Shown piece by piece: positions 1 to 10,147 of a DNA stretch of 26,889 nt. The stretch's first letter is position 1, and each line of letters begins with the position of its first letter. Source of the stretch: Plicaturopsis crispa FD-325 SS-3 (lineage: Eukaryota > Basidiomycota > Agaricomycetes > Amylocorticiales > Amylocorticiaceae). The stretch is from NCBI GenBank assembly GCA_000827205.1, contig KN832565.1, positions 1 to 26,889 on the forward strand. The letters run 5' to 3'. Below the pieces are notes generated by a model. The model had not been told where the DNA came from and made no database searches. It saw only the letters and a list, made by a program, of their open reading frames with translations. A program made the position numbers and the translations under genes.

Positions 1-860
1 CGCTTTGCAGCGGGCTTCCGCAACGACATGGTCCTTTCTCAACCTCCGGAATGTGTTCATCCTATTCATTGGGCACCGAAATGTATTATACAGCACAACT
101 AGCAAAGAAAACGAGCCCGAAATGAGTGGTACAGTGCAGTTAATCGCAAAAAAACCCGATTTTTTTTCTTTGCACCATCGCATTCGCAACGCCGCAAAAT
201 CGGTTTTTTGTTATATCAATTTGAGCACTTTTTTTCGACTTGGAGGCCTCGAAAATTCTAAGTCCAGAGTCACACTTGGCGGGGGAAGCTGTGACTACGC
301 CATGTGACTGACCAGTAAGTCCAGCCGCTTCGCCCGAACGTGTGAGGTCCGAAGCGGCTGGATATATCGAGCCTAGAGAAAGGGTCGACATCAATCTCCG
401 AGTCCTACCGCACACACCGCGAGTCCACGTTTTCTGGCGACCGCACGAGCTCACCCACGACGCGACAGTGCGCGGCGTGAAGAAACACGCGCAGACACAT
501 GTTCGACGAGCTCAGCCGGCGCGATCACCGCGCCGCTCGACTTCTGCGTCCTGCCGTTGCCCTCTCCCCCGACGAGCGCTCATTCAAGTTGCGTATTCCT
601 GGCGCTTGTATAGCACGCCGGGCCCCAAAGAATCCGCGACGGAGCGTCTCGTCGTGGGCCTTGCAATTGCTGCGCCGCGGGATCTTCAAGTTGGCGGTAG
701 GCATGTATCACGCTTTGGGAGGAGGTTTATCAACAGCATCGGGCCAGACGCGGATTCGATATAGGGAAAGGTGATTCTTCAGTCGGCGCAGGAAACCCCG
801 GGCTCTGAGCGACTACGTGGCTGCGCACGCGTACCCTTTCCTTTGTATTGCACTTCGAAG
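1..860. other. intergenic region without a convincing gene
   Basis: The open frames here overlap one another on both strands and their translations show no recognisable domain, so I call no gene. It holds an imperfect A/T-rich inverted repeat (about 147-166 against 195-210) and a much stronger GC-rich hairpin listed separately. The right end grows similar to the 5' leaders of the MYND genes further along. Confidence 0.5.
320..362. repeat. perfect 13-bp inverted repeat (hairpin)
   Basis: TCCAGCCGCTTCG at 320-332 is the exact reverse complement of CGAAGCGGCTGGA at 350-362, with a 17-nt loop. It lies outside any gene I can support. It could be the centre of a foldback element or an RNA hairpin; nothing in the sequence decides between these. 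Confidence 0.8.
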
Positions 861-1029
861 TTCGAGCTTGTTCGCTAGCTGCTGCTAGCGGCAGCCTGCA
901 CCTTTTGAACTGACACTACCACCACCTCGAACTCCTACTAGTATTGTCAGAACGCTGACATTGTAGAGGCTTAGTAGCGCATTTGTATGCCTTTCTAGAC
1001 TCTGGTCAGACCAACTTTGACCATCCGCG

Positions 1030-1111
1030 GTGAGCCATAGTTTGTTCGTCGTCTTCAATCTGTCGCAGGCGTTTCACTTACTGTTCACTACGAAGCATTT
1101 TTACATTTCAG
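1030..1111 (+). other. putative 5'UTR intron of MYND gene 1
   Basis: A GTGAGCCA donor at 1030 and a pyrimidine-rich TTTCAG acceptor ending at 1111 define an 82-nt candidate intron just before the start codon. The same GTGAGCCA donor stands at the equivalent place before genes 2 and 3, where the candidate introns are both 59 nt. The leader before the donor (about 885-945) is also similar to the gene 3 leader. No transcript was available to confirm splicing. Confidence 0.5.
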
Positions 1112-1129
1112 ATTAACGGACATGCCAAT

Positions 1130-2988
1130 ATGGCGACTAACAATGATTTAATGCAGTTCCTGTTTCAACTCTCCGATCGTATCGAGCACGCTCCTCTGGG
1201 TGAAGTGACTATCGAGATGATAGCGCCCATTTTTAACCACCTCGATCCCGCGGAGATACCTGTGACATCCATCGCACCTCCTTCACCAGACAGCCACGCG
1301 CGGGTGCACCTCGCCATCAACTCACTAGTCGTTATAATCTCGTGCGATGACCATCTATGCAACGATCCAGTGCTTGTGGCCAGACTTTTGGAGTGTTGGC
1401 CGCGTGTTTGGAAATGGATCCAGTTTTTACATGACGAGTGCATCGTCGAGAAAGCGTACGGAGAAGGCCTGTACACCAATGCTATCTTCACACTCGGAGC
1501 TACTCTACAAACCTTAGGACGGCCCACCACCTCCCGCGATCAAATCGCACGGACGCCAGGCCTCTTGGCTCTCATCGTGAAGGAGTGGATAGACGACCGC
1601 ATTTATCCGGACACATCAGTGCGAATGGAACTTGGTGGGGTCTCCCGCGCATTCACGGTTGCTTTAGACGTCTTTCTTGACCGCAAGGAGGGGACACTGG
1701 AATCCATCGTCCCGCAGATACTCGACGCCGCCAACGGAGATGCGAAAAAAGTAGCGGGCACTGTCCTCATGCGCTTGCGCGAGGCTGTGGCCGCGGGGTC
1801 CATAGAGCAGATTGAGTCGCACCTGTCGCTCGCAAACAAACTCTCGGACACCGCCTGCCCGCCTCTCCACCTCGCGCTCCTCACTGAAGGCGCAATCCCC
1901 GCGGTTATCAGAGTGCTCTCGTGGCATAATTCCCAACCCCTGCGTGTGGCGCCGACGACGACCGGTGTCATGCTCCTGTGCTATTACAACCTCATCGACA
2001 ACTTCCGCTCCATGAACGTGCCCTCGTGGGCCGTGCAGGCCATCGATTCTGGCCTTATCCCCGCACTGCTGCGTTCTGCGCGGATACGCGGCCTCGACGA
2101 CCCAAAACTCGCAGCACCGCTACTGTCGTTTTTCCTCGAGTTGCTGCCGAAATACCTCATTTACCGCTCGGTCCTGCGCGCCGTGCGCCGTGCGCTGAGA
2201 CAGGTCAACAAGCATAACCTCGGGGAGGCTGTTAGCGGGGCGCTGGGGGACGCGTGGCAGGACTTCGAGATGCTCGCGGAGGACAGGCTGTGGCTCCTGG
2301 AGGAATGGGACTGCGAGGGCGAGCGGGACCGGTACCGCAGCTGCAGTCGATCTCTTGTAAGTGCACGGATCTTTTACCTGCGCGCATCACTCACCGCGGA
2401 CAAAGTGCGACAATGGTGACAGCAACGCGACGAAGCGGTGCTCGGGATGCTTGGGCCCGATGTACTGCTCGAAGGAATGTCAAAAGTTGGACTGGCCCGC
2501 GCATAAGAGAGGCTGCAAAGCGGCGCGACAGATATTACAAGGTCGGCATCCACAAACTCTTCCCAAAAGTTCGACATTCGTCGCTGACCGCGCTTCTCAA
2601 CGTAGAAGGCCGGAGGGTGCCGATAGATCCGCTCGACCACGAGTTCCTCCGCTACATCGCGGACCATGAAGTACGCTGCCGCCTGCCCGGTATCATCAAG
2701 GACGCGCACGCCGCGGGAACACCGCTGAGCACGATTGTGTTAGAGCTAGACTATTCGGACACGCCGTCCGGCGTCTTCCGCGTTAGAAATGTGTCGGACT
2801 ACAGCCCTGCAGCAGGCGAACCCCCCCTGCCAGTGGATGATCCGTGGCAAGCCACACTGGACTACGCACAGGCGAGCGGTGGAGAGCGTATGGCGATGCG
2901 GACGGTGACTATGGAGGGCCAGAGGGAGACTTTGTGGACTGGTACGATCAATATACAGCACGCGTTGGCGTTGGCGCCGACTCTGTAG
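1130..2988 (+). CDS. MYND zinc-finger protein, paralog 1 (3 exons)
   Basis: Three exons, 1130-2356, 2406-2541 and 2606-2988, separated by introns of 49 and 64 nt, give 581 residues. Residues 1-400 form a mostly helical, armadillo-like region seen in many agaricomycete MYND proteins (WKWIQFLH near residue 100; TPGLLALIVKEW near 145). The MYND finger is complete: C405-x4-C410-x10-C421-x2-C424-x5-C430-x3-C434-x7-H442-x3-C446. Intron 1 falls between the first two zinc ligands. A tail of about 130 residues follows. MYND fingers are known to bind proline-rich peptides in partner proteins; the partner here is unknown. The start was chosen because it matches the beginning of the paralogs, although an upstream overlapping ATG at 1122 is out of frame. 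Intron positions are the same in all three paralogs, which supports the model strongly. It could serve in transcriptional control or protein scaffolding; that is inference. Confidence 0.88.
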
Positions 2989-3024
2989 CAACTTTGTGAA
3001 TTTTGTTTATATTTTGATCACACC

Positions 3025-3050
3025 TGTATATGCAGTGTATATGTACTGAC
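3025..3050 (+). promoter_or_regulatory. conserved 3'UTR element of MYND gene 1
   Basis: About 40 nt after the stop codon are two TGTATATG copies, followed by TACTGAC. The block is preserved after all three MYND genes, while the sequence beyond it diverges for gene 1. The TGTATAT core resembles both a Pumilio-type RNA site and a TA-rich polyadenylation efficiency element. The conservation is seen; the role is inferred. Confidence 0.5.
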
Positions 3051-3965
3051 TTGACGAACGCGTAAACGGGAGCTGTAATCATATGCAATTTGTGCAACCA
3101 AGTCCTGCAGAGTGAAACAACGAACGGCTTGTGCTACTAGTATAGCGCGCTCGGCCAAGAAAAAAGGGCCGCCCCGCCTTGTCCACAAGCCCATCCAGCT
3201 TTGCCGCCGCCGACTCGAGCGACGCGGTGGCATCGCACGGCTGAACGCGGCGGCGAGGTGCATATGCGCATATTCCAAGTCACGTACTATAGTATCGCGC
3301 TGTAAGTAAGCTAGTGCCACAGGGAACGAACCCAAGGGGAAGATAAAAACTCACGATGCATTCCCTGGTGATGCACCATTACTATTCTACCGCAGTGTTG
3401 CAGTCGATCGTCGAAGTCACCGGCTCCTTGTGCTTAGACGATTGTCACCGACATCCGCAAACAATGCAGGCATTTGACGCAGGAACTCCTCGATACGGGG
3501 ACGGGTCAGCGTTTAGAGTGTGCGCGCTAGAAGACAATGTGGAAAGGTCGGCGCGAATATGAAAAGCGCGCGCAGACCCTGAAATCGCGTTCGAAAACGC
3601 CGACATTAAAGAGATGGGTGTTATCGATTCGAAGTACATGCCGGAGCCTGGATTCGAAGGCATTAAAGGGCGCTAAAACTAGGAGCCATTAGCGAGGAAG
3701 TGACTGCAGCCTTGTCCACCGCTGTGGAAGCGATCGACGGCAGGTATATACACGACCACTGCGAGGCGCAAAATGTACATCGTGAACAGCTGGCACATGG
3801 AGATACCGTGGGATCCACGCATGCGAGTGGGCGAGGAGCTCGTAACCGCCGTATCGGGGGGATAGACGCGGGCACGGGGGCTGCCAACTGCGCGGACGGG
3901 ATTGTTGACGCACATGCCACGCTCGTGGGAGGAATAGGGAGCCCGCGAGCGATGCCCGTAGAGTA
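3051..3965. other. intergenic region with a decayed remnant
   Basis: No intact gene is supported. The only coding-like stretch is the small remnant listed at 3467-3664. Other open frames are short, overlap on opposite strands and match nothing I recognise. Confidence 0.45.
3467..3664 (+). pseudogene. possible decayed C-terminal coding remnant, family unknown
   Basis: One plus-strand frame reads from about 3467, after a possible acceptor (CAATGCAG), through TPRYGDGSAFRV, meets a single TGA at 3560-3562, then continues in the same frame as DPEIAFENADIKEMG and KYMPEPGFEGIKGR to a stop. The second half is acidic, balanced in composition and looks like the natural end of a protein, unlike the arginine-rich chance frames nearby. 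I do not recognise the family. It may simply be a chance open frame. Confidence 0.3.
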
Positions 3966-5341
3966 ATACGTGCGTCGACGTTCATGCACGCGTCAATCGC
4001 CCGTGGGCTGCAGCGATCGAAAGACAACATACCGGACTCGCGGACGCCGATATTGCTGCCCTTCCGCGCAAAGAAGCGGGCCAGTAGCCGTTCGTTCAGT
4101 TGGAGATACCTATCTGCCGCCGCCGCAGTGAGAGAGGCAGCTGAGGGTGAGGTGACGAGAGGGACAGCGGGGGTAACACTCGTGAGCGAATGACGCGCGC
4201 TGAAAATGGACGTCGGAACAGAAAAACGACATGAAGAGTTAAGATATCACCTGGATACAGAGGATGAGGGGAGCCTGAGCTGACCGTCGGATAAGTACTC
4301 CGTGCTTTGACCTGCATCCGAAGGTATGGGGTTCACGGTCTGCAGTTACGCGGTACGCATGAATCGCCAGCACCCGCGTGTGCACGTTGCACTACGGCGG
4401 GGAGCCGCTGGGGTACCCACGGCGGACGGTGTAGTGAGCGGCACAGAAGCGGGAGAGACAGTGGACGAGCCTCCTCGTGAGCCATTTTGGCCGTCGTTCG
4501 CGAGGCCATTTCAGCCGTCGTTCACGAGCGGTGGCCCAAATCTGCAGCCGTCGGGCCGGGGCAAGGAATCATATCCTGCACGAGGGACACGAATGCGATG
4601 GCCAGCTACACGAGTGTGAGCTACCGTCGCGGGATAAATGTAACCGCAAGAAAAGAGGGATTCAGCCGCAGGAGGAGGAGGAGGATAATCGTGGCTGCGC
4701 GGTGTCGGTGGCGGGCAAGTTGCAATTGAGCGCACGTACGGTCTATTCACACCCGAAGACGGTCCAGTCGCACCCAAAGACAGCCACGAGTTCGAAAACG
4801 GGGACGAACATGAATTCGAGAACCGCAAATCTGGCCGTGGGGGAGTGCGGCGGTACTGAAGTTTGGATTGACGTCCAGGTGGTGGGGACGTCCTCGGCGC
4901 GGCTGGTGTCGACGTCGAGGCAGAAAACGCCGTCGGGCGAAGGGAAGGTTGCAAAATCTCGCGCAACGCGTGTCAATTCATCCATCTTCCACGGTTGGTA
5001 TTTCTCCCTTCACACCGCAGAACCAGGACTGGCAGCCACGCGTGATCTGGAGTGATGCGCGCGTTCATGTGGGGGCAAAGTGAGAGGACGGAGCGGGAAT
5101 TTCCTCGGACGAAGACTTACTTCTTCACGAAACGGCGCCAACTGATCACGAAACGGCGCCAACTGATCACGAAACGGCGCGAACTGTTCACAAAAAGGCG
5201 CCAGCGTCCCTGTGTTAGCGATTCGCAGCCAACGCGAGACCAGTACGTACGGAGATGTATACGTACAGTACACACTGAACCAGCCGATATCACAGGCCCT
5301 GCACTACTGTCCCTCGGCCGAAGGATAGGGTGTGGATGGCG
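3966..5341. repeat. copy A of a tandem ~1.3 kb non-coding duplication
   Basis: Copy A starts at ATACGTGCGTCGACGTTCAT and ends at GTGTGGATGGCG, where copy B begins at once. Matching landmarks occur in the same order in both copies: the start block, a GGGCTGCAGC block, a GCACCCAAAGAC block, a GGTGTCGAC block, a CTTCTTCACGAAACGGCGCC block and a GAGACCAGTACGTACGG-like block. The copies have drifted through many substitutions and small indels, so the duplication is not recent. No open frame is clearly conserved between the copies across the full unit. Confidence 0.75.
5125..5207. repeat. 21-bp tandem repeat inside copy A
   Basis: The unit TCACGAAACGGCGCCAACTG plus A stands at 5125-5145 and 5146-5166, with a near copy at 5167-5187 and a degenerate fourth to about 5207. 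Copy B has only one good unit and one degenerate one at the matching place, so the array grew after the larger duplication or shrank in copy B. Confidence 0.85.
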
Positions 5342-6605
5342 ATACGTGCGTCGACGTTCATGCACGAGACAATCGCCCGTGGGCTGCAGCCATCGAAAGG
5401 CATACCGGATTCGCGGACGGCAATTGCAGCCCTTCCGCGCGAAGAAGCGGGCTAGCAGTCGTCCGCTCTGCTGCCGTCAACGCACAATCGGTGTTGTAAA
5501 CGACGCAGCTGAGATCGAGGCGACGAAGCGGACTGCACGACGAGCACTCGTGAGCAAAGAACACGGGACGTCAAAACAAAAAAAAACGCCGTGAAGAGTG
5601 TACATTGCACGACGGCGGGAAGCGGCTGGGGTTTCCGCGGCGGACGGCGCAGCGAGCAGTGGGGGTTCGCCACAAGTTAACAGCGGGTGCGACAGCTGAC
5701 GAGCTTCCTCATGTGCCATCGTTCGCGTGCCATTCCGGCCGTTTTCCCCCAGTCAATTTCCAGCTGTCGTTCACGAGCCACGAGCCATGGCCCCATTCTG
5801 CAGCAGTCGAAACGGGCAATGATCAATAAATCGAGTGTATCGCGCGCGAGCCATGCGAATGAGAATACACGCGGCAAGCGCTGCCAGCGACCGTCCACGG
5901 GGAGCGAAAGATTAAATGCAGCCGCAGGGGGACGCGTATCGTCATGGCCCGCGGTGTCGGTGTCGATCAAGTCGCACCCAAAGACGGTGCAGCCACACCC
6001 GCAGTCAATCACGTTCGAGAACGGGTATGATCATGAACTCGAGAACGAAGACGAACATGAAACGGAAAGCCGCGGTATAGATCTGACCGCTAGGGAGTGC
6101 ACTGTGAAGAACGAATAGCAGGCGATGGGCGTCCAGGACTCCAGGTGAATTAGTGGGCGTATATCCCGGCGTCCTCGGGACAACTGGTGTCGACATTGAG
6201 GCAAGAACAATCCGGGCGATGACACGGTCGCACAATTCGACAACACGCGTGTCATCCGTCAACCAACGAAAACGCGAGTCCGTCGCTGGCCCCTCACATC
6301 GTGGACTCTGCATCTGCGTTCACGTATAGAGTTCGAGAACCAGTGCACGCTCATTCTTGAGCAGTGGGAGAGGTGTAGGACGGAGCGGGATTTCCTCGGG
6401 CGAAGATTTACTTCTTCACGAAACGGCGCCAACCATTCACAAAATGGCAGCAGCACCTGTGAATATTGAATGTTCCTGTGAGCGATTCGCAGCTAACGCA
6501 AGACCAGTACGTACGGGAATGCACACGTACATACTCAACCAGCCAGTATCACAGGCCTTTCCTCGGCCGAAGTATGCACACCTGACGCGGGGGTGTGGAT
6601 GGCGC
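5342..6605. repeat. copy B of the tandem ~1.3 kb non-coding duplication
   Basis: This is the second head-to-tail copy, about 110 bp shorter than copy A. It begins with the same ATACGTGCGTCGACGTTCAT and ends with GGTGTGGATGGCG at 6605. I see no transposase-like frame, terminal inverted repeat or poly(A) tail, so it looks like a segmental tandem duplication rather than a mobile element. Confidence 0.75.
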
Positions 6606-7132
6606 TTTACGAGACGCGCGCGTAAGCCGATGGATGAACGAGCGGACGGAGTAGCTTACGCGGTCGCAGCACCACAGCGCGGGGTATTTACGATAGGGCA
6701 GCGCCAACGGGACGACGGAAGGAAGGACCGGAGGGAGAGGCGCGGTGGACACGAGGCGGGCTGGGAGCCTCGAGGACGCGGGCAAAGGGTTGGGCGTGCA
6801 CGGCCATGGGCGACATGACATGGCAGGACACGGCGTGGATCGATGGGCGATGGGTCTGGATTTGCGGAGAGAAATGAATGAGACGGGGACGGGGACGAAG
6901 AACGGCGAGTGCGACGAGCGAGACGGCGAGGAGGACGTTTCGAACGACGAGCTCGGAGATCAAGGACAACGATCAGGCTCCGTCGCCGCGTGGCTATTAT
7001 TGTCTCCGCCCGGGGCAAAAAGGCTAAAGGCAGAGAGATTTCCAAATCAGGATCCGGAAACAAATCCCTCTTTTTTTTCTTCTCTCTGTCTCTTTCTCTG
7101 CTGCTGCTCCCTCTATTTATCCTCGAACGACG
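6606..7132 (+). promoter_or_regulatory. upstream region with pyrimidine-rich leader of the next gene
   Basis: The region is purine-rich (many GACGGGGACGG-like runs) up to about 6965. It then turns into a strong CT tract from about 7066 to 7118, ending in a TATTTAT stretch 15-22 nt before the ATG at 7133. CT-rich blocks just before the start site are usual in fungal promoters. No other gene is supported here. Confidence 0.45.
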
Positions 7133-8978
7133 ATGACCGAGTACGACTACTCCCCGCAGGCCATCCAGCGCTACACCGAGAAACAGCGCGGCGTCTCTAA
7201 CTGGGTCCACGACACAAACAGACACAACCGGGTCCTCGTCGACCCATTCCAGTCCGCGCCCACCGCCCACTCCACTTTCGACTCACCCGTCCTCCGCCCC
7301 TCCCGCGACCGCGATATCTACTCCGCGTCCAATCCGCCACCACCACACACACGGCACCGCGCGAGCTCGGCGGCGACGGCGCCCGTGCGCGCGAAGACGC
7401 TCCCCGCGCAGCTCGGGAAGGAACGCCACCCCGAGCGCGGGCGGTCGACGAGGGAGCCGCAGCGCAGCACCAGCAACGCCGATAGCCGCCACCATGAGCC
7501 CCATCACCACCATCGCAGCAGCTCGGCGGTGCGGCCGTCCACTACGGGGGAGCAGCACCGACACCACCACTCGCGCACGCACTCCACGCACGTCTACCGC
7601 GAGCCCCATGCGGCGTCTAGGGACTTCCACGTATCGTCGAGAGATCTGCGCGAGGTCCCGCACCGCTCCTCTTCGCACGCGCGTTCTCACTCACTTGCGC
7701 CACAACCTGCGCAGCACCATGTACCGAGGGATTACGCACGCCCCGCACGTTCGCGGACTATGCCTGCAGCGGCGCATATCGTGGAGATGCCGGATGGACG
7801 ACAGGTCATGGCCGTGCCCCCGCCTAGGCCGGGAGAGCAGTATCATGTGTATAACGGCCGCGTCGAAGTCGTGGTGAGTTCTGTTTTTAGTCGTGCTTTT
7901 CTTTGGCGGGGGCATGTGGCGTTCGGGAGGTGGGGTGCTTTTTTGTGGGCTGGAGCGTGTGGCGTTTGCGCGAGACCGGTGTGGCGGTTTCCAGCACGCG
8001 TCGAGTGTGGAGTTCAGAAAGCTCGCGTCGAGGGTGATGTTTGCATGGCAGCCGACGAGTGTGGCGCTCTGCAAGCCCACGTCGAGTGCGGCGTTGTGGC
8101 GTTGTGCGCACGACGACTGTGGCGTCTGCCAGCACGATGAGTGGGGCGATTGCACGCATACGACGACCGTCATGCGAGGAGCTTATCGCCTGCCGGCACG
8201 GGCATGCATGCACGCCACGAGCATGGCGTTTCGCATGCCTGCGACGACCATGGCTTCTTGCCTGTGACCAGCATGGCGCAGCGCATACGACGAGACGTGA
8301 TGCGATCGTGTGTGCGCGCTGACGTCGAGCGTGGTTGTCGTGCGCTGCCTGTGAGCTGACGGTCGAACATCGACGAGCGCGGCGTTTCGGATTTGACGAG
8401 ACGAGATGTGCTGCGATCAGCCGTCGATGGTGCTCGTAGGCTGACGTCGAGCCTAGCTTTCGGGCTGACGTTGAGCCTGGCGTTCATGCGTGCCGTCTAG
8501 CATGGCGTCCGTGCGTCATCGAGCGCGTGCGTTGACGTTGAGAGCCACGAGTGTGCCTTTTCGCATGCCCACCACGGGCGAGCAGACCGGCCGTGCATCT
8601 GTATCGATCGTGACGCGTCTGCGCATGCACTTACTTGCCACGAGTGAGGCGTCGGTACAATCAGGTCGACGTTCGTGCCGGCGTCGTGCACGCGTAGCTC
8701 GACGTTCTGCGCCTGAGCGCGACTTTTGTCTTCCGTTCCTTACTCCTCATTCCCCTCTACCTCCTCCGTACCCTCACTAACCACCCCCTCTCCCCCCACA
8801 GCGCCCCTCCCCAACGAAACAGAAACAGCAGCCCCTGCTCAAGCGCCTCCTCACGTGGGGCCGCTCCCCGCCGAGCTCGCCGCGCACGAGCTCCCCCATG
8901 GCGCCGTGGAAGGGGAGTAACAGTAACAGCAATGCCAGTGGGGGGAAGAGGTTGGTGCGGAGGCGGGGGAGTTATTGA
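7133..8978 (+). CDS. conserved basidiomycete protein of unknown function, MTEYDYSP type (2 exons)
   Basis: Exon 1 is 7133-7873 (247 codons) and exon 2 is 8802-8978 (58 codons plus stop), giving 305 residues. Donor GTGAGT and acceptor CCCCCCACAG join in phase 0, and a CACTAAC branch site lies at about 8775-8781. The N-terminus (MTEYDYSPQAIQRYTEKQ, then SNWV) is of a type I associate with agaricomycete hypothetical proteins. The middle is low-complexity and rich in His, Ser and Arg, with HHEPHHHHRSSS near residues 120-130. A more ordered patch, VEMPDGRQVMAVPPPRPGEQ, precedes the intron. Exon 2 is basic and Ser/Pro-rich (LLKRLLTWGRS, ending RRRGSY). I see no catalytic motif, signal peptide or membrane segment. 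It is probably a largely disordered intracellular protein; function unknown. The intron is about fifteen times the usual length here. Confidence 0.72.
7874..8801 (+). repeat. 928-nt intron filled with degenerate minisatellite
   Basis: Between the splice sites of the MTEYDYSP gene lies a series of related 24-32 nt units around a core like CGACGAGTGTGGCGTTTGCA, best seen from about 7970 to 8560. I count at least ten recognisable but diverged copies. The units carry strong G over C bias on the plus strand. The last ~70 nt turn pyrimidine-rich and hold the branch site and acceptor. No conserved open frame runs through it. Confidence 0.65.
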
Positions 8979-9811
8979 GTGCTCGTGTGCGGCGTCTCGT
9001 GCGTCTCGCTCCGAGGAACACTCGTCCCGCTCCCTCCGATACACTCGTCTCTCTCCGACCATCAATATTCTCCCTCGACACGCTCTCCTCGGTCGTCGCG
9101 CCGTCCGACGCGCCGGACTCACCTACCGCCTACCATATGCTATGCCTCCCACCGTACGCTATGCACTCCGCCGCCTCGCGTTATGCACTCCGCCACCCTA
9201 CGCACGCACGCATTTCATGGTTATGCCGCCCTTCCCTATGGATACGCCCCCATGCTGCCCCTACTGCATGCCTCCCAAAATATAATATACAAGTCCGTCC
9301 CCCCCTTCATTGACACTGTCCATATTGCACATCCCGTCCTCCACACTGCTTCCCACATTCCTCTCACCTTTGCATCCCGCGCGACACATTCCACACTTCC
9401 GCTACATATTGCTGATACTTACATTATTCATACCCCAACGCACATACTACGCATTTCTCTGTATCTATCTATTCCCGTTCCATCGCTCCATCGTTTCATT
9501 GTTCCCCGACGCTGCGCACACCCGACGTCGCTCACCCTATTCCGCGCCTCGCACCTTGCACACTACATCACCATCTGCACCTTGCGCATCACTGACATTA
9601 TTCCGCCCCGCCGTCGCTCGTCGCGCACCACATACCTATTATCTTATTAGACCGCGAGGCCGCGCCCGCACACACTGTTGTTATCCCCACTGCTGCATAT
9701 TCTATACCTACTGTTGCATACCGAATAATAGTCCCAGTTTTCTTTGTTCGTGCTCGTTCGTGAACGCGAGGGAGGGGAACGTGGATCGCTCGTGTTCAGA
9801 ATTTTGTAAGT
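8979..9811. other. pyrimidine-rich, G-poor intergenic DNA
   Basis: From about 9020 to 9720 the plus strand is heavily C and T with little G. A short tandem duplication, TATGCACTCCGCC at 9160-9172 and 9182-9194, lies inside. This skew leaves several long stop-free frames on the plus strand, but their translations are Pro/Ser/His/Leu-rich with no domain. The start probably contains the 3'UTR of the MTEYDYSP gene and the end the upstream region of MYND gene 2. Confidence 0.5.
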
Positions 9812-10061
9812 GGCTAGCGCGCGACGCGTCCACGCCCATCTACTTCGCGTTCTCCTTTGTTCGAAAATCGAGCTAACAGCATGGCGTCCGCAATGCTGCC
9901 TGCTCTCTTGAACTTACACTATCACCTCGAGCCCCTACCCTATATCAGACGGCTTGACACTAACCTCCCACTATTAGGCTTAGTGACAAGAACACCCGCT
10001 TCCGTATACCAGTCGCGCCCATCTGCATACTGTCTTCAATCTCGAGACTCATTGTCTATAG

Positions 10062-10120
10062 GTGAGCCACTTGAATTTGTTCACTGTGTTTGTCGCAGGC
10101 CTTCTACCTGTCTTACGCAG
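10062..10120 (+). other. putative 5'UTR intron of MYND gene 2
   Basis: Donor GTGAGCCA at 10062 and acceptor TTACGCAG ending at 10120 give 59 nt, the same length as the candidate before gene 3. The exonic sequence after it, ATCTTCGTAGTCCAGAAA, is also shared with gene 3. An uninterrupted frame continues upstream to 9857 without splicing, so a longer protein start cannot be wholly excluded. Confidence 0.5.
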
Positions 10121-10147
10121 CATCTTCGTAGTCCAGAAAGCCTCGCA

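Noticed and set aside
342-764. 140-codon plus-strand open frame
   Set aside because: Arg/Ser-rich with no family likeness, and it starts within the right arm of the hairpin; typical of GC-rich chance frames.
4477-5055. 192-codon plus-strand open frame in copy A
   Set aside because: It is not kept as a frame in copy B, shows no recognisable domain and overlaps open frames on the other strand.
8979-9650. 223-codon plus-strand open frame
   Set aside because: The G-poor, pyrimidine-rich strand rarely forms stop codons; all three plus frames stay open for long stretches and the translation is Pro/Ser/His/Leu-rich without a domain.
9857-10147. N-terminal extension of MYND gene 2
   Set aside because: The frame is open, but gene 3 has stops and a frame break in the same place, and the extension contains the shared leader intron signals.
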